In this document: in pieces, positions 57,131 through 64,000 of the stretch | Layout of the letters: each line of letters begins with the position of its first letter | Position numbering within the stretch: position 1 is the stretch's first letter | NCBI RefSeq assembly: GCF_003182355.1 | Contig: NZ_QGTW01000003.1 | Location: 248,001 to 312,000, forward strand | Reading direction: 5' to 3' | DNA length: 64,000 nt | Source of the DNA: Cytobacillus oceanisediminis | GTDB lineage: Bacteria > Bacillota > Bacilli > Bacillales > Cytobacillaceae | Notes under the pieces: generated by a model | Seen by the model: only the letters and a program-made list of their open reading frames with translations | What the model was told of the DNA's origin: nothing | The model's database searches: none | Translations under genes and position numbers: made by a program

Positions 57131-58024
57131 TTAAGCTCGTGGATGAAACTGGCTGTAAACATCCTTAAGCCGTGTTTTCGTTACGTGTGTATAAATTTGA
57201 GTGGTAGAAATATCAGCATGTCCAAGCATCTCCTGGACTGCACGCAAATCGGCACCATTTTCAAGCAGATGTGTTGCAAACGAATGCCGCAATGTATGTG
57301 GAGTCAAGTCCTTCTCAATGCCCGCCTCCTGTGCAAGCCGTTTTAGTATTTTCCAAAAACCCTGCCGAGAAAGCCGTTTTCCATGATGATTCAAGAATAA
57401 CGCTTCGTCTTTATGCTTTTTGGAAACAAATTTTCCTCTTCCCTCATTTAAATACCTTTCAAGGGCTTCAGTTGCTGTTTTGCCGATCGGCACAATCCGC
57501 TCCTTGTTGCCTTTGCCGATACATCTTACAAAACCCATTGTTAAATGGACATCTCCTATATTCAGGCCAATCAGCTCGCTTACACGAATCCCGGTCGCAT
57601 ATAGCAGTTCAAGCATGGCTTTATCACGCAAGCCAAAATGATCCTTTATTTCAGGAAAATCCAGTAAGGTTTCAACCTCTTCCATATTTAGTACTTTTGG
57701 AAGCGTTCGTTCCATTTGCGGCGATTCTATATGTACGGAAGGATCATGGCCAACTGCTTTTTCGCGCAGAAGGAATTGATGGAAGGCTCTTACCGAGGCG
57801 ATGTGCCGTGCCAATGTTTTCGAAGATTTCCCCTGTTTTTTTAAAAAACCGAGGAAATGGACAATCTGCACACGCTGTACATTCTCAAGGCAAGATATAT
57901 TCTCTTCAGCCTTGAGGTATTTCAAATAACTTTTTAAATCTCTCTCATAAGAAACAATTGTGTTTTTCGCAAGCCCTTTTTCTACAATTAAATAATGAAT
58001 AAAATCTTTTAACTGGTCCTCCAT
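57131..58024 (-). CDS. xerD: Site-specific tyrosine recombinase XerD (RipX)
   Basis: Resolves chromosome dimers at dif with XerC/CodV. The 297-residue protein has an N-terminal SAM-like core-binding domain (to about residue 105) and catalytic residues in [12 protein letters not shown] (Arg), [10 protein letters not shown] (His, Arg), [15 protein letters not shown] (His, Tyr nucleophile). A housekeeping gene here, not a phage integrase. It starts nine bases after yqzK. Confidence 0.95.
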   Translation of the reverse strand: MEDQLKDFIHYLIVEKGLAKNTIVSYERDLKSYLKYLKAEENISCLENVQRVQIVHFLGFLKKQGKSSKTLARHIASVRAFHQFLLREKAVGHDPSVHIESPQMERTLPKVLNMEEVETLLDFPEIKDHFGLRDKAMLELLYATGIRVSELIGLNIGDVHLTMGFVRCIGKGNKERIVPIGKTATEALERYLNEGRGKFVSKKHKDEALFLNHHGKRLSRQGFWKILKRLAQEAGIEKDLTPHTLRHSFATHLLENGADLRAVQEMLGHADISTTQIYTHVTKTRLKDVYSQFHPRA

Positions 58025-58033
58025 ATAATTGCA

Positions 58034-58261
58034 TTACTCCCCATTTAAGTAGAAAAGAATTAACCGGTCCAGCCAGCTTGCATCTTGGTCCGTTCCGCTG
58101 GCCGAAACTTTAACAGCCGCTCCCTTTGGTTCGTCATAGCGGTGATAATCCTGGTATTCTTCATTTAACCACATAATACCATAATAAAAAAGGATTGTGC
58201 ATCCAGTAAAAAGGACAAACACTTTAATTGTTTGAAAAGCCATACTCAGCCAGGATTTCAT
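58034..58261 (-). CDS. yqzK: YqzK-family small membrane protein (DUF4227)
   Basis: The 75-residue protein has one membrane helix (about residues 12-31, VFVLFTGCTILFYYGIMWL) and a short outer tail with YHRYDEPKG. Location between fur and xerD is conserved. The ATG at 58261 is used because a GGGGG site lies before it; the in-frame TTG 15 bases upstream is less likely. Function unknown. Confidence 0.78.
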   Translation of the reverse strand: MKSWLSMAFQTIKVFVLFTGCTILFYYGIMWLNEEYQDYHRYDEPKGAAVKVSASGTDQDASWLDRLILFYLNGE

Positions 58262-58439
58262 TCTTTTATCCCCCAAAACACATGATTATAAGAAAAGCTA
58301 AAACTACAGCTATCTTATCTTTTAATAAAAGGTATGCCATTTTGGACAAGAATTATACCTGTTTCTGAATAATTGCCCTTCACACTGGGCATACTCCCAT
58401 TCACGCTGCTGCATGGGGAAATAAAGATGCCATAAAAAA

Positions 58440-58467
58440 AACCTTCTCTTAAATTAAAGAGAAGGTT
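58440..58467 (-). terminator. Terminator of fur
   Basis: AACCTTCTCTT pairs perfectly with AAGAGAAGGTT around a 6-base loop, followed by a T-run on the minus strand. Confidence 0.9.
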
Positions 58468-58479
58468 TTGTTAACAGGT

Positions 58480-58947
58480 TTAGTTTGCATCTGTCTCGTT
58501 ATCTGACTTTTTATCCTGGCAGCGGTAGCAGATGCCATGAAAAGTAAGGCGGTGGTCCTTTATTTTAAAGTTCCAGCGGCGCTCAACCACTTCCTCTACA
58601 TCCTCCAGCAAGTCTTCCTGAATTTCATCAACAGCTCCGCACTCAATACATACTAAGTGATGATGGAAATGGGCTGCCCCTTCCTGGCGAAGGTCATAGC
58701 GGGAAACTCCATCACCAAAATTAATTTTATCAACAATTTTTAATTCAGTCAGCAATTCAAGTGTTCTATATACAGTTGCCAAGCCTATCTCAGGCGATTT
58801 CTCTTTAACAAGGAGGTAGACATCTTCCGCACTTAAATGATCCTCTTCGTGTTCTAACAAGACGCGAACCGTTGCCTCTCGCTGTGGTGTTAGTTTATAG
58901 CTGGATGAATGCAACTGTTTTTTTATTCTCTCAATTCTGCTTTCCAT
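58480..58947 (-). CDS. fur: Ferric uptake regulator Fur
   Basis: Fe(II)-dependent repressor of iron uptake. The 155-residue protein has an N-terminal winged helix (YKLTPQREATVRVLLEHEEDHLSAEDVY), metal sites in HFHHHLVCIECG, and structural-zinc cysteines in CIECG and CYRCQ. A run of Asp/Asn closes the C-terminus. The ribosome site is GGGAGGGA. The promoter has PerR-like boxes just upstream (59010-59064). Confidence 0.95.
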   Translation of the reverse strand: MESRIERIKKQLHSSSYKLTPQREATVRVLLEHEEDHLSAEDVYLLVKEKSPEIGLATVYRTLELLTELKIVDKINFGDGVSRYDLRQEGAAHFHHHLVCIECGAVDEIQEDLLEDVEEVVERRWNFKIKDHRLTFHGICYRCQDKKSDNETDAN

Positions 58948-58980
58948 ACCGAAAGTCCCTCCCTCGCCACTAACATTCTC

Positions 58981-59008
58981 ATTATAACAGAAATGCTTTC
59001 TGATTCAA
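58981..59008 (-). promoter_or_regulatory. Sigma-A promoter of fur
   Basis: On the minus strand TTGAAT (59008-59003), a 16-base spacer and TATAAT (58986-58981) form a good housekeeping promoter. Confidence 0.75.
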
Positions 59009-59009
59009 A

Positions 59010-59064
59010 ATAAAATTATTATAAATAACAGTAAATAATTAATATTAAATAATAATGATTATAA
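59010..59064 (-). promoter_or_regulatory. Two PerR/Fur-type operator boxes upstream of fur
   Basis: TAATAATGATTATAA at 59050-59064 differs from the PerR box TTATAATnATTATAA at one base; ATAAAATTATTATAA at 59010-59024 differs at two and abuts the -35 box. fur is PerR-regulated in B. subtilis. The sequence also resembles Fur boxes, so autoregulation is an alternative. Confidence 0.6.
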
Positions 59065-59142
59065 ATTTTGAATTTGCGATTTAAAAACTTTTTATCTATA
59101 CCCTAACTTGTATCTAATTATCCTTGTTTATGCACAAAGCAG

Positions 59143-59171
59143 AAAAGGCAGGATACATCATCCCGCCTTTT
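59143..59171 (-). terminator. Terminator downstream of spoIIM
   Basis: AAAAGGC..GGAT pairs with ATCC..GCCTTTT with one internal mismatch and T-rich flanks. Three 11-base copies of ATTATTGATTT lie between it and the spoIIM stop. Confidence 0.72.
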
Positions 59172-59176
59172 GTCTA

Positions 59177-59209
59177 TTATTATTGATTTATTATTGATTT
59201 ATTATTGAA
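59177..59209. repeat. Tandem 11-base repeat, three copies
   Basis: ATTATTGATTT occurs twice and then as ATTATTGAATT, directly downstream of the spoIIM stop. Confidence 0.6.
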
Positions 59210-59210
59210 T

Positions 59211-59855
59211 TCAGGATTGGATGGAGTTTACTACAGACTTCATTAAAACAGGTGATATAAAAGCCTCCACTCCGGCTGCAGCGATCAAAAACAGAATCGC
59301 TACAGCAAAGGTAATCATATATCGCCCGAATAACGGCATGATTGGCTGGCCCACTTTTTTCATAAATTGTCTGCGAATCATCTTAAGTGAAAAGGAAACA
59401 GCCAGAGTCGCTGCCAGAATAAAAATCGGGATAATGATCAGATTTTGCGGGAGGACCGATACAAATGAAAGCAAAAATCCTTCCCAGCCCATTTGGTTAA
59501 CCAAAAAACCAACTGTAAATCCTACCACCATTCCTTTCATAAATAAAAGAATCAGAATGACAGGAAGTCCAATAATAGAGATTCCCAAAATCCACATCAA
59601 ACCTATAAATTTCGTATTATGGAAAAAACTCTGTTTGAATAAATCATTTTCTGCTGCCACTTGACCATCGGATACTTGGCCAAAAAACTGTGACAGATAA
59701 TAAAATAAATCCTCTTTTTGCGTGAAGCTTAAACTATTAACAACTATTGCCCCAAAAATCACACCCATCAGGAATAAAACAATGACAAACAAGTAAATTG
59801 AGGAATGTTCGCGAAAGTGGGCTGCGGCGACGTTCTGGTACATTTTTTTCTTCAT
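59211..59855 (-). CDS. spoIIM: Stage II sporulation protein M
   Basis: With SpoIID and SpoIIP it forms the DMP complex that thins septal and forespore peptidoglycan during engulfment. The 214-residue protein has a basic N-terminus and about five membrane helices (FVIVLFLMGVIFGAIVV first). It contains GWEGFLLSFVSVLPQNLIIIP. A clean sigma-E promoter lies upstream. Confidence 0.95.
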   Translation of the reverse strand: MKKKMYQNVAAAHFREHSSIYLFVIVLFLMGVIFGAIVVNSLSFTQKEDLFYYLSQFFGQVSDGQVAAENDLFKQSFFHNTKFIGLMWILGISIIGLPVILILLFMKGMVVGFTVGFLVNQMGWEGFLLSFVSVLPQNLIIIPIFILAATLAVSFSLKMIRRQFMKKVGQPIMPLFGRYMITFAVAILFLIAAAGVEAFISPVLMKSVVNSIQS

Positions 59856-59892
59856 TGCTCTTCCTCCTAAGACAAAACAAATTGATTATTAA

Positions 59893-59920
59893 ATTGTATG
59901 CTTGTCCCTGGTTTGTATGA
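59893..59920 (-). promoter_or_regulatory. Sigma-E promoter of spoIIM
   Basis: On the minus strand TCATACA (59920-59914), 13 bases, then CATACAAT (59900-59893), an exact sigma-E -10 box. Confidence 0.75.
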
Positions 59921-60010
59921 CAGAAGTATATAAGAAAAAAAAATCTTGAACATTCCATTTATTTCCGTTATAATTTTCAAAATTATTTAACTTTATGGGG
60001 AGCTGATCGA

Positions 60011-60586
60011 GTGAAGTCCATTTTAACCGAATTTCCAGAGAGAATTGAAACTGCAAGGCTTTATATGCAGCCTGCCATGCCGGGAGATGGGAAAGTAGTC
60101 CATGATGCCATAATGGCATCTATTGAAGAACTGAAGCAATGGCTTCCTTTTGCCCAGTATGAACAATCAGAAGAGGATGTAGAGGCTGGGATCCGAAGGT
60201 CTTACGCACAGTTTATCACAAGGGAAGATTTCCGAATTCATATTTATAGGAAGGAGGACAACGTTTTTGTCGGCTCTACCGGCCTGCATCGAATTGATTG
60301 GGATGTCCGCAAGTTTGAAATAGGATATTGGGGTGATTCTAGATACCAGAAAAACGGCTATATAACAGAAGCCGCTGAGAGTTTAACGAAGTTTGCTTTT
60401 GATTATTTTCAGGCAAACAGAGTAGAAATCAGATGTGATCCCAGAAATATAAAGAGCAGCAAGATTCCCGAAAGGCTGGGATACAAACTGGAAGGAATAT
60501 TGGCTAATGACAGTTTAAGTGCTGATGGCAAAGAGCTTCGGGATACATGTGTCTATGCCAAAGTAAGCAAGGCCGCCAGCACCTAG
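60011..60586 (+). CDS. GNAT acetyltransferase, RimJ/RimL type
   Basis: The 191-residue protein has the RimJ/RimL fold: ETARLYMQP near residue 15, FEIGYWGDSRYQKNGYITEAAESL near 108-131 (acetyl-CoA site) and NIKSSKIPERLGYKLEGIL near 152. It probably acetylates protein N-termini or small amines; the substrate cannot be named. Start GTG at 60011 after GGGGAG. The neighbourhood differs from B. subtilis, which has mleA/mleN/ans genes here. A repeat copy follows five bases later. Confidence 0.82.
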   Translation: MKSILTEFPERIETARLYMQPAMPGDGKVVHDAIMASIEELKQWLPFAQYEQSEEDVEAGIRRSYAQFITREDFRIHIYRKEDNVFVGSTGLHRIDWDVRKFEIGYWGDSRYQKNGYITEAAESLTKFAFDYFQANRVEIRCDPRNIKSSKIPERLGYKLEGILANDSLSADGKELRDTCVYAKVSKAAST

Positions 60587-60590
60587 TAAA

Positions 60591-60830
60591 GACTCTGTTA
60601 AACTAGCCTGTTGATTTCCTCTCCAGGAACTCAGCGAAAGCTGGCGGTCAGGGAGTTTCCTTGGCGTAAACGACTGCGAGGCCTCCCTTGACTCGCGCTT
60701 CCGGCTGAACATTGAATGAGCTTCCTCAATAAACATCGGACCAAGGAAATACAAATGCATTTTCGAGGATTTCGTGCCTTCCGCTCCAATTAACAGGGGG
60801 CCAAAATCAACAATGAGCTTTAACATAGCT
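60591..60830 (+). repeat. Intergenic repeat copy I (about 240 bp)
   Basis: The copy starts GACTCTGTTAAACTAGCCTG and ends CAATGAGCTTTAACATAGC. The central CCTCAATAAACATCGG...TTTTCGAGG hairpin is kept. It lies between convergent GNAT and yqxK genes. Confidence 0.85.
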
Positions 60831-60837
60831 AATATAA

Positions 60838-60867
60838 AAAAGCCTGCTCATATCGAACAGGCTTTTT
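60838..60867 (-). terminator. Terminator of nudF-yqxK
   Basis: AAAAGCCTG pairs with CAGGCTTTT across an 11-base loop and overlaps the yqxK stop, with T-runs on both sides. Confidence 0.85.
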
Positions 60868-62032
60868 AGCTATCTGCTATTTTACCGTACTTTCCTCCGC
60901 CCCCCGCTTTAAGGTTTAACTTCCCTTCACGTGCTCTGCCAATAAGGCCGGCAATTTTGGCAGGGACTACGCGGCTTAATTCAGATAACTGAACATTATG
61001 GAGGATTGCCATTTCTGTCCCAAAATGGTTTAACAACTTCTCCAGCATTTTCGGGCCCAAACCAGGAATAAATTCGAGTGGCACCTGATGAATATAGGGA
61101 GGCCGATCCATAGAAGTCTCTCCGGCAGTTTTTAATTCTGAAATTCGGTCTGCTACTCCTTTGACGAACTTGGGATGATTGCATTGCTTGCACACACCCT
61201 TGTCTGCATCATAAGGGCTAAAGCACTCTGAACAAACGGTTTGATGATATTTGCCAAGCAAGGGATCAAGGCCATAATTGGCTTTAACTTTGCGGTTGTC
61301 TGCTCCGGCCAAGGCCTTCCTAAGCTCCTCAAAGGTTGGTTCCTCAATTTGGAGGATTTGATATTCTCTTGCAATTTTTTTTAGTGAATGGGCATCTGAA
61401 TTGGTCAGGAATGTATACCTGTGCAGCTCGCCTATTTGATCAGCCATTACAGTATCTGCACTCAATCCCAGCTCTACAGCATCAATAAGTTCAGGATCAA
61501 AAACCTCAGTCAGTGACCGCTGTACACCTTTTCCAAATAAGCTTTTAAATGGAGTAAAAACATGGGCAGGAATAAATAGCCCATTCAGCTCCTTTACCTT
61601 TTTCTGCAGCATTTGCCCCGAAACATATATACGCTGTGAGCTTAACGTAATATTTTTCAAGTAGTCCGATAGCCAGCCCGAGAATTCCTTCATGATCGAA
61701 ATGGACGAAAAAAAGCAAAGCACATGAATGGGGCCCTTGCACTTTTCATCATAAATCTCCAGTTCTGACCCTGGTATTATGGTTAGATCCCCATATTGCA
61801 GCCCGCCATCTCTATGTTCCGATAAAGTTCCTTCCTCTATCAGCCCTTCCATTTCAAGAATGACTTCAGGAGAGTGGCAATCAATTATGCCGACTATATC
61901 CAACCCTTTTTCATTCCGGGCATGCTTGATAATATTTGTAAAAGTAAGAGACTTTGCACCTGTTATTTTAACCGGCTTCCCCGTAAAAGTACGTCCTATG
62001 TGGATATGAAAATCCGCAAAATACTGTTTCAT
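60866..62032 (-). CDS. yqxK: Endonuclease Q-like repair nuclease YqxK
   Basis: The 388-residue protein has a PHP phosphoesterase domain (DFHIHIG at 7-13, IDCHSPEV, PGSELE, PAHVFTP, TNSDAHSL), a zinc finger (CSECFSPYDADKGVCKQC near 270) and a C-terminal helix-hairpin-helix (FIPGLGPKMLEKLLNHFG). This is EndoQ, which nicks DNA 5' of deaminated bases such as uracil and hypoxanthine; a Bacillus pumilus enzyme has been characterised. The start abuts the nudF stop. Confidence 0.86.
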   Translation of the reverse strand: MKQYFADFHIHIGRTFTGKPVKITGAKSLTFTNIIKHARNEKGLDIVGIIDCHSPEVILEMEGLIEEGTLSEHRDGGLQYGDLTIIPGSELEIYDEKCKGPIHVLCFFSSISIMKEFSGWLSDYLKNITLSSQRIYVSGQMLQKKVKELNGLFIPAHVFTPFKSLFGKGVQRSLTEVFDPELIDAVELGLSADTVMADQIGELHRYTFLTNSDAHSLKKIAREYQILQIEEPTFEELRKALAGADNRKVKANYGLDPLLGKYHQTVCSECFSPYDADKGVCKQCNHPKFVKGVADRISELKTAGETSMDRPPYIHQVPLEFIPGLGPKMLEKLLNHFGTEMAILHNVQLSELSRVVPAKIAGLIGRAREGKLNLKAGGGGKYGKIADS

Positions 62033-62033
62033 A

Positions 62034-62585
62034 TTATTTCTTCAGCGCCTCTTGCAGCTGCAAATACTGAATAGCGTAAGCTGTTTTTGCATCATGGACT
62101 TTCTGCTCCTCCAGCAAAGCCAATGCTTCATCAAGGGTTACTTCCTTGAGGCTGACAAATTCATCTTCATCAGGGGATGCGGCATCTTCTTTTTTCTCCA
62201 GTCCCTTCGCTATGTATAAATGGACAAGTTCATCCGCAAAGCCAGGAGAAGTATAGAAAGAGATCAGCCATTCTATTTCCTTGCAGCCGTAACCCGTTTC
62301 TTCTTCAAGCTCCCTCCCGGCACAAACCCGTGGGTCTTCCCCCGGTTCGAGTTTTCCGGCAGGTATTTCCGCAATGATTTTATCCAATGCTTTTCTATAC
62401 TGTTCGACCATAACAATTTTATTGTCATCCGTTAACGCCAAAACGGCTACCGCTCCAGGATGCTTGATAATTTCCCGCTTAGATGTTTTTCCATTTGGAA
62501 GTTCAACATCTTCCACCTGCAGGCTAATCACTTTTCCAGTAAAAATTTTTTCGGTTTTAATTGTTTTTTCTTCTAGGCGACTCAT
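62034..62585 (-). CDS. nudF: ADP-ribose pyrophosphatase NudF
   Basis: Nudix hydrolase splitting ADP-ribose to AMP and ribose-5-phosphate. The full Nudix box GKLEPGE, seven residues, RELEEETGY is near residues 72-94. The 183-residue length and position before yqxK match B. subtilis YqkG. Divergent from mciZ. Confidence 0.94.
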   Translation of the reverse strand: MSRLEEKTIKTEKIFTGKVISLQVEDVELPNGKTSKREIIKHPGAVAVLALTDDNKIVMVEQYRKALDKIIAEIPAGKLEPGEDPRVCAGRELEEETGYGCKEIEWLISFYTSPGFADELVHLYIAKGLEKKEDAASPDEDEFVSLKEVTLDEALALLEEQKVHDAKTAYAIQYLQLQEALKK

Positions 62586-62604
62586 TGTTTTACAGTCACT
62601 CCTG

Positions 62605-62634
62605 TTCTATTCCGTTTATGTTTGCTCATACATT
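62605..62634 (+). promoter_or_regulatory. Candidate sigma-E promoter of mciZ
   Basis: TTCTATT (62605-62611), 15 bases and CATACATT (62627-62634) resemble sigma-E boxes. mciZ is sigma-E dependent in B. subtilis. Confidence 0.55.
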
Positions 62635-62663
62635 TTATCATACTTTAATAGGGGGAGTGCGGC

Positions 62664-62798
62664 ATGAAGGTGTATGTCCACAGCAAGGGAATCTTATTGG
62701 CCGGAAAAGCTTGGGAAGTCCGCGAAAAACTGAAGCAATATAGCAAAAATTATGTTTTTGTGAAAGATTGGGTTGAATCGCAAAAGATATCGAAGTGA
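62664..62798 (+). CDS. mciZ: MciZ, mother-cell inhibitor of FtsZ
   Basis: The 44-residue peptide beginning MKVYVHSKGILLAGKAWEV, then REKLKQYSK and VKDWVESQ, aligns with the 40-residue B. subtilis MciZ along nearly its full length (KG-LL-GKAWE-R-KLK-Y-VKDW). MciZ binds the FtsZ C-terminal face and caps filaments to block Z-ring assembly in the mother cell after the polar septum. GGGGGAG lies before the ATG. A sigma-E-like promoter precedes it. Below usual length cutoffs, so easily missed. Confidence 0.9.
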   Translation: MKVYVHSKGILLAGKAWEVREKLKQYSKNYVFVKDWVESQKISK

Positions 62799-62897
62799 TA
62801 TTATGAGTAAAAACCAGCTAAGGCTAAGGCCTCTCATTTGAGTATGCCTCATTTCTTTCTGTACAATAATAGAAAACAATTGAAATGAGGTGGGTTC

Positions 62898-63821
62898 TTG
62901 AAAAAGAGGCGGATAGGAAGCTCCGATTTATATGTCAGCGAGCTTGGGCTTGGTTGTATGTCCATTGGAACGAACCCTGCAAATGCGCAGGTGATTATTG
63001 AAGCTGCCCTAGAAGAAGGCATTAATTACTTTGATACCGCCGATTTATATGATTTTGGCGAAAACGAAAAACTCGTCGGGCAATCCTTAAAGAATGTCCG
63101 CGAACAAGTCGTCATTGCGACAAAGGCGGGAAACCGCTGGAATGAGCAAAAAGACAGCTGGAGCTGGGATCCTTCCAAAAAATACATTAAAGAAGCAGTT
63201 AAAGATAGTCTGAATAGGCTTGCTACTGATTATATCGATTTATATCAGCTCCATGGGGGCACTATAGACGATCCGATTGACGAAACCATTGAAGCATTCG
63301 AGGAATTGAAGAAAGAAGGCTTGATCCGCCATTACGGCATTTCTTCCATCCGGCCGAATGTGATCCGCGAGTATGCAGCAAGATCCTCCATTGTTTCTGT
63401 TATGATGCAATATAGCATTCTGGATCGGAGGCCAGAAGAAGAAGCACTTCCCCTCCTTGATAAAAATGGCATCAGCACTGTAACACGGGGACCGCTGGCT
63501 AAGGGACTGCTAAGCAATAAAATGCTGGACAAAGCTTCACAGTCTGTCGAAGAAAAAGGCTACTTAGATTACAGCTATTCCGAACTGGCAGAAACGATTC
63601 AAAGTATTAGAGAAAAGCTTTCCGGTGATCGATCCATGACAGAGATAGCCTTTCAGTATAACTTGGCAAATCCGGCTGTTTCTTCTATAGTGGCTGGCGC
63701 CAGCCGGGTTGAACAAGTAAGGGAAAATGCAAAAGCAGCCAGGGCTAACCGGCTAACTGAAGAGGAATTGGCTGTTATAAAAACTCTCACAAAACAAAAC
63801 ACATATAAGCAGCATAGGTAA
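62898..63821 (+). CDS. yqkF: Aldo/keto reductase YqkF
   Basis: NADPH-dependent oxidoreductase of the AKR fold. The 307-residue protein has the catalytic residues Asp in YFDTADLYDFG (D, Y near 45-50), Lys in VIATKAGN and His in YQLHGGT, plus SIVAGASRVEQV at the cofactor end. Start is TTG at 62898 after GAGGTGGG. Physiological substrate unknown. Follows mciZ by 99 bases. Confidence 0.92.
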   Translation: MKKRRIGSSDLYVSELGLGCMSIGTNPANAQVIIEAALEEGINYFDTADLYDFGENEKLVGQSLKNVREQVVIATKAGNRWNEQKDSWSWDPSKKYIKEAVKDSLNRLATDYIDLYQLHGGTIDDPIDETIEAFEELKKEGLIRHYGISSIRPNVIREYAARSSIVSVMMQYSILDRRPEEEALPLLDKNGISTVTRGPLAKGLLSNKMLDKASQSVEEKGYLDYSYSELAETIQSIREKLSGDRSMTEIAFQYNLANPAVSSIVAGASRVEQVRENAKAARANRLTEEELAVIKTLTKQNTYKQHR

Positions 63822-63864
63822 AAAACTCGCTGCTTAGTTGAAACCTGCTAATTCCCCCAAAAAA

Positions 63865-63886
63865 GGGCTGACAAAGAGTCAGCCCC
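63865..63886 (-). terminator. Terminator of the right-edge gene (and yqkF)
   Basis: GGGCTGAC pairs with GTCAGCCC around AAAGA; T-run on the minus strand, A-rich on the other. Confidence 0.8.
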
Positions 63887-64000
63887 TTAAATACTCATTA
63901 AAATAATCGTATATCCAACCACGCCGGCAATAAAGGCTCCAAAGTTGCTTTCCCTGTCCTCGGGGAGCTCTTCCTTCAGTACATTTAAGATCACTCCGCC
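63887..64000 (-). CDS. Membrane protein, C-terminal 37 residues only
   Basis: The frame enters from the right edge and stops at 63887. The visible part, VLKEELPEDRESNFGAF followed by IAGVVGYTIILMSI, is a short loop and a final membrane helix. I cannot name the family from this fragment. It is followed by a terminator. Confidence 0.55.
   Translation of the reverse strand, partial: GGVILNVLKEELPEDRESNFGAFIAGVVGYTIILMSI

Noticed and set aside
57271..57915. 214-codon plus-strand frame
   Set aside because: It lies fully antisense to xerD, whose catalytic motifs are clear, and has no ribosome site or family.
57131..58024. Tyrosine recombinase as evidence of an integrated element
   Set aside because: It is the housekeeping XerD in its conserved place next to yqzK and fur, with no phage genes or attachment sites nearby.

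Overview
The window is ordinary chromosome of an endospore-forming, low-to-moderate GC Firmicute of the family Bacillaceae. Its gene order follows the Bacillus subtilis yphA-fni to fer block, the resA-sigX block and the scpA to yqkF block. No rRNA, tRNA, CRISPR array, prophage or complete insertion sequence was seen. Genus assignment is inference only: it is probably a relative of the Bacillus/Cytobacillus/Mesobacillus group.

Layout. 1-4.7 kb: yphA end, ypzI, isoprenoid isomerase, S1-domain protein, acyltransferase, cmk. 5-10.5 kb: c-di-GMP receptor MotI, germination pair SleB/YpeB, PrsW, an asparaginase. 10.7-18.4 kb: Bdr, GudB, the MecA paralogue YpbH, a CarH/LitR-like B12 regulator, YpbG, and an inserted cotJABC coat operon. 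18.4-24.7 kb: ypbF-ypbE-ypbD-recS-ypbB, ferredoxin, and ribU under an FMN riboswitch. 25-35 kb: an M23/LysM peptidase, sigX-rsiX, resDE, resABC, rluB. 35-43 kb: spmAB-dacB, a superoxide dismutase with an N-terminal extension, scpAB, ypuF, ribT. 43-53 kb: ypuA, lysA, a reduced spoVA operon and the spoIIA operon. 53-64 kb: deoB-pupG-pdp, xerD, fur, spoIIM, EndoQ-like yqxK, nudF, mciZ and yqkF.

Sporulation runs through the window. spoIIA (anti-anti-sigma, anti-sigma and sigma F) has a clear sigma-H promoter. spoIIM, mciZ and dacB have sigma-E-like boxes, and spoVA and ypzI have sigma-G-like boxes. Envelope stress appears through sigX (a near-ideal autoregulatory promoter), prsW and ypuA (a near-ideal sigma-M promoter). 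Redox and metal homeostasis appears through res, fur (with PerR-like boxes), bdr and sod.

The most notable features are: (i) a family of about 240 bp intergenic repeats with terminal inverted repeats, six near full-length or lightly shortened copies plus two internally deleted ones; (ii) a spoVA operon lacking spoVAC, spoVAD and spoVAEB, with one repeat copy sitting at the junction; (iii) a 44-codon mciZ gene between nudF and yqkF; (iv) a CarH-like putative B12 photoreceptor.
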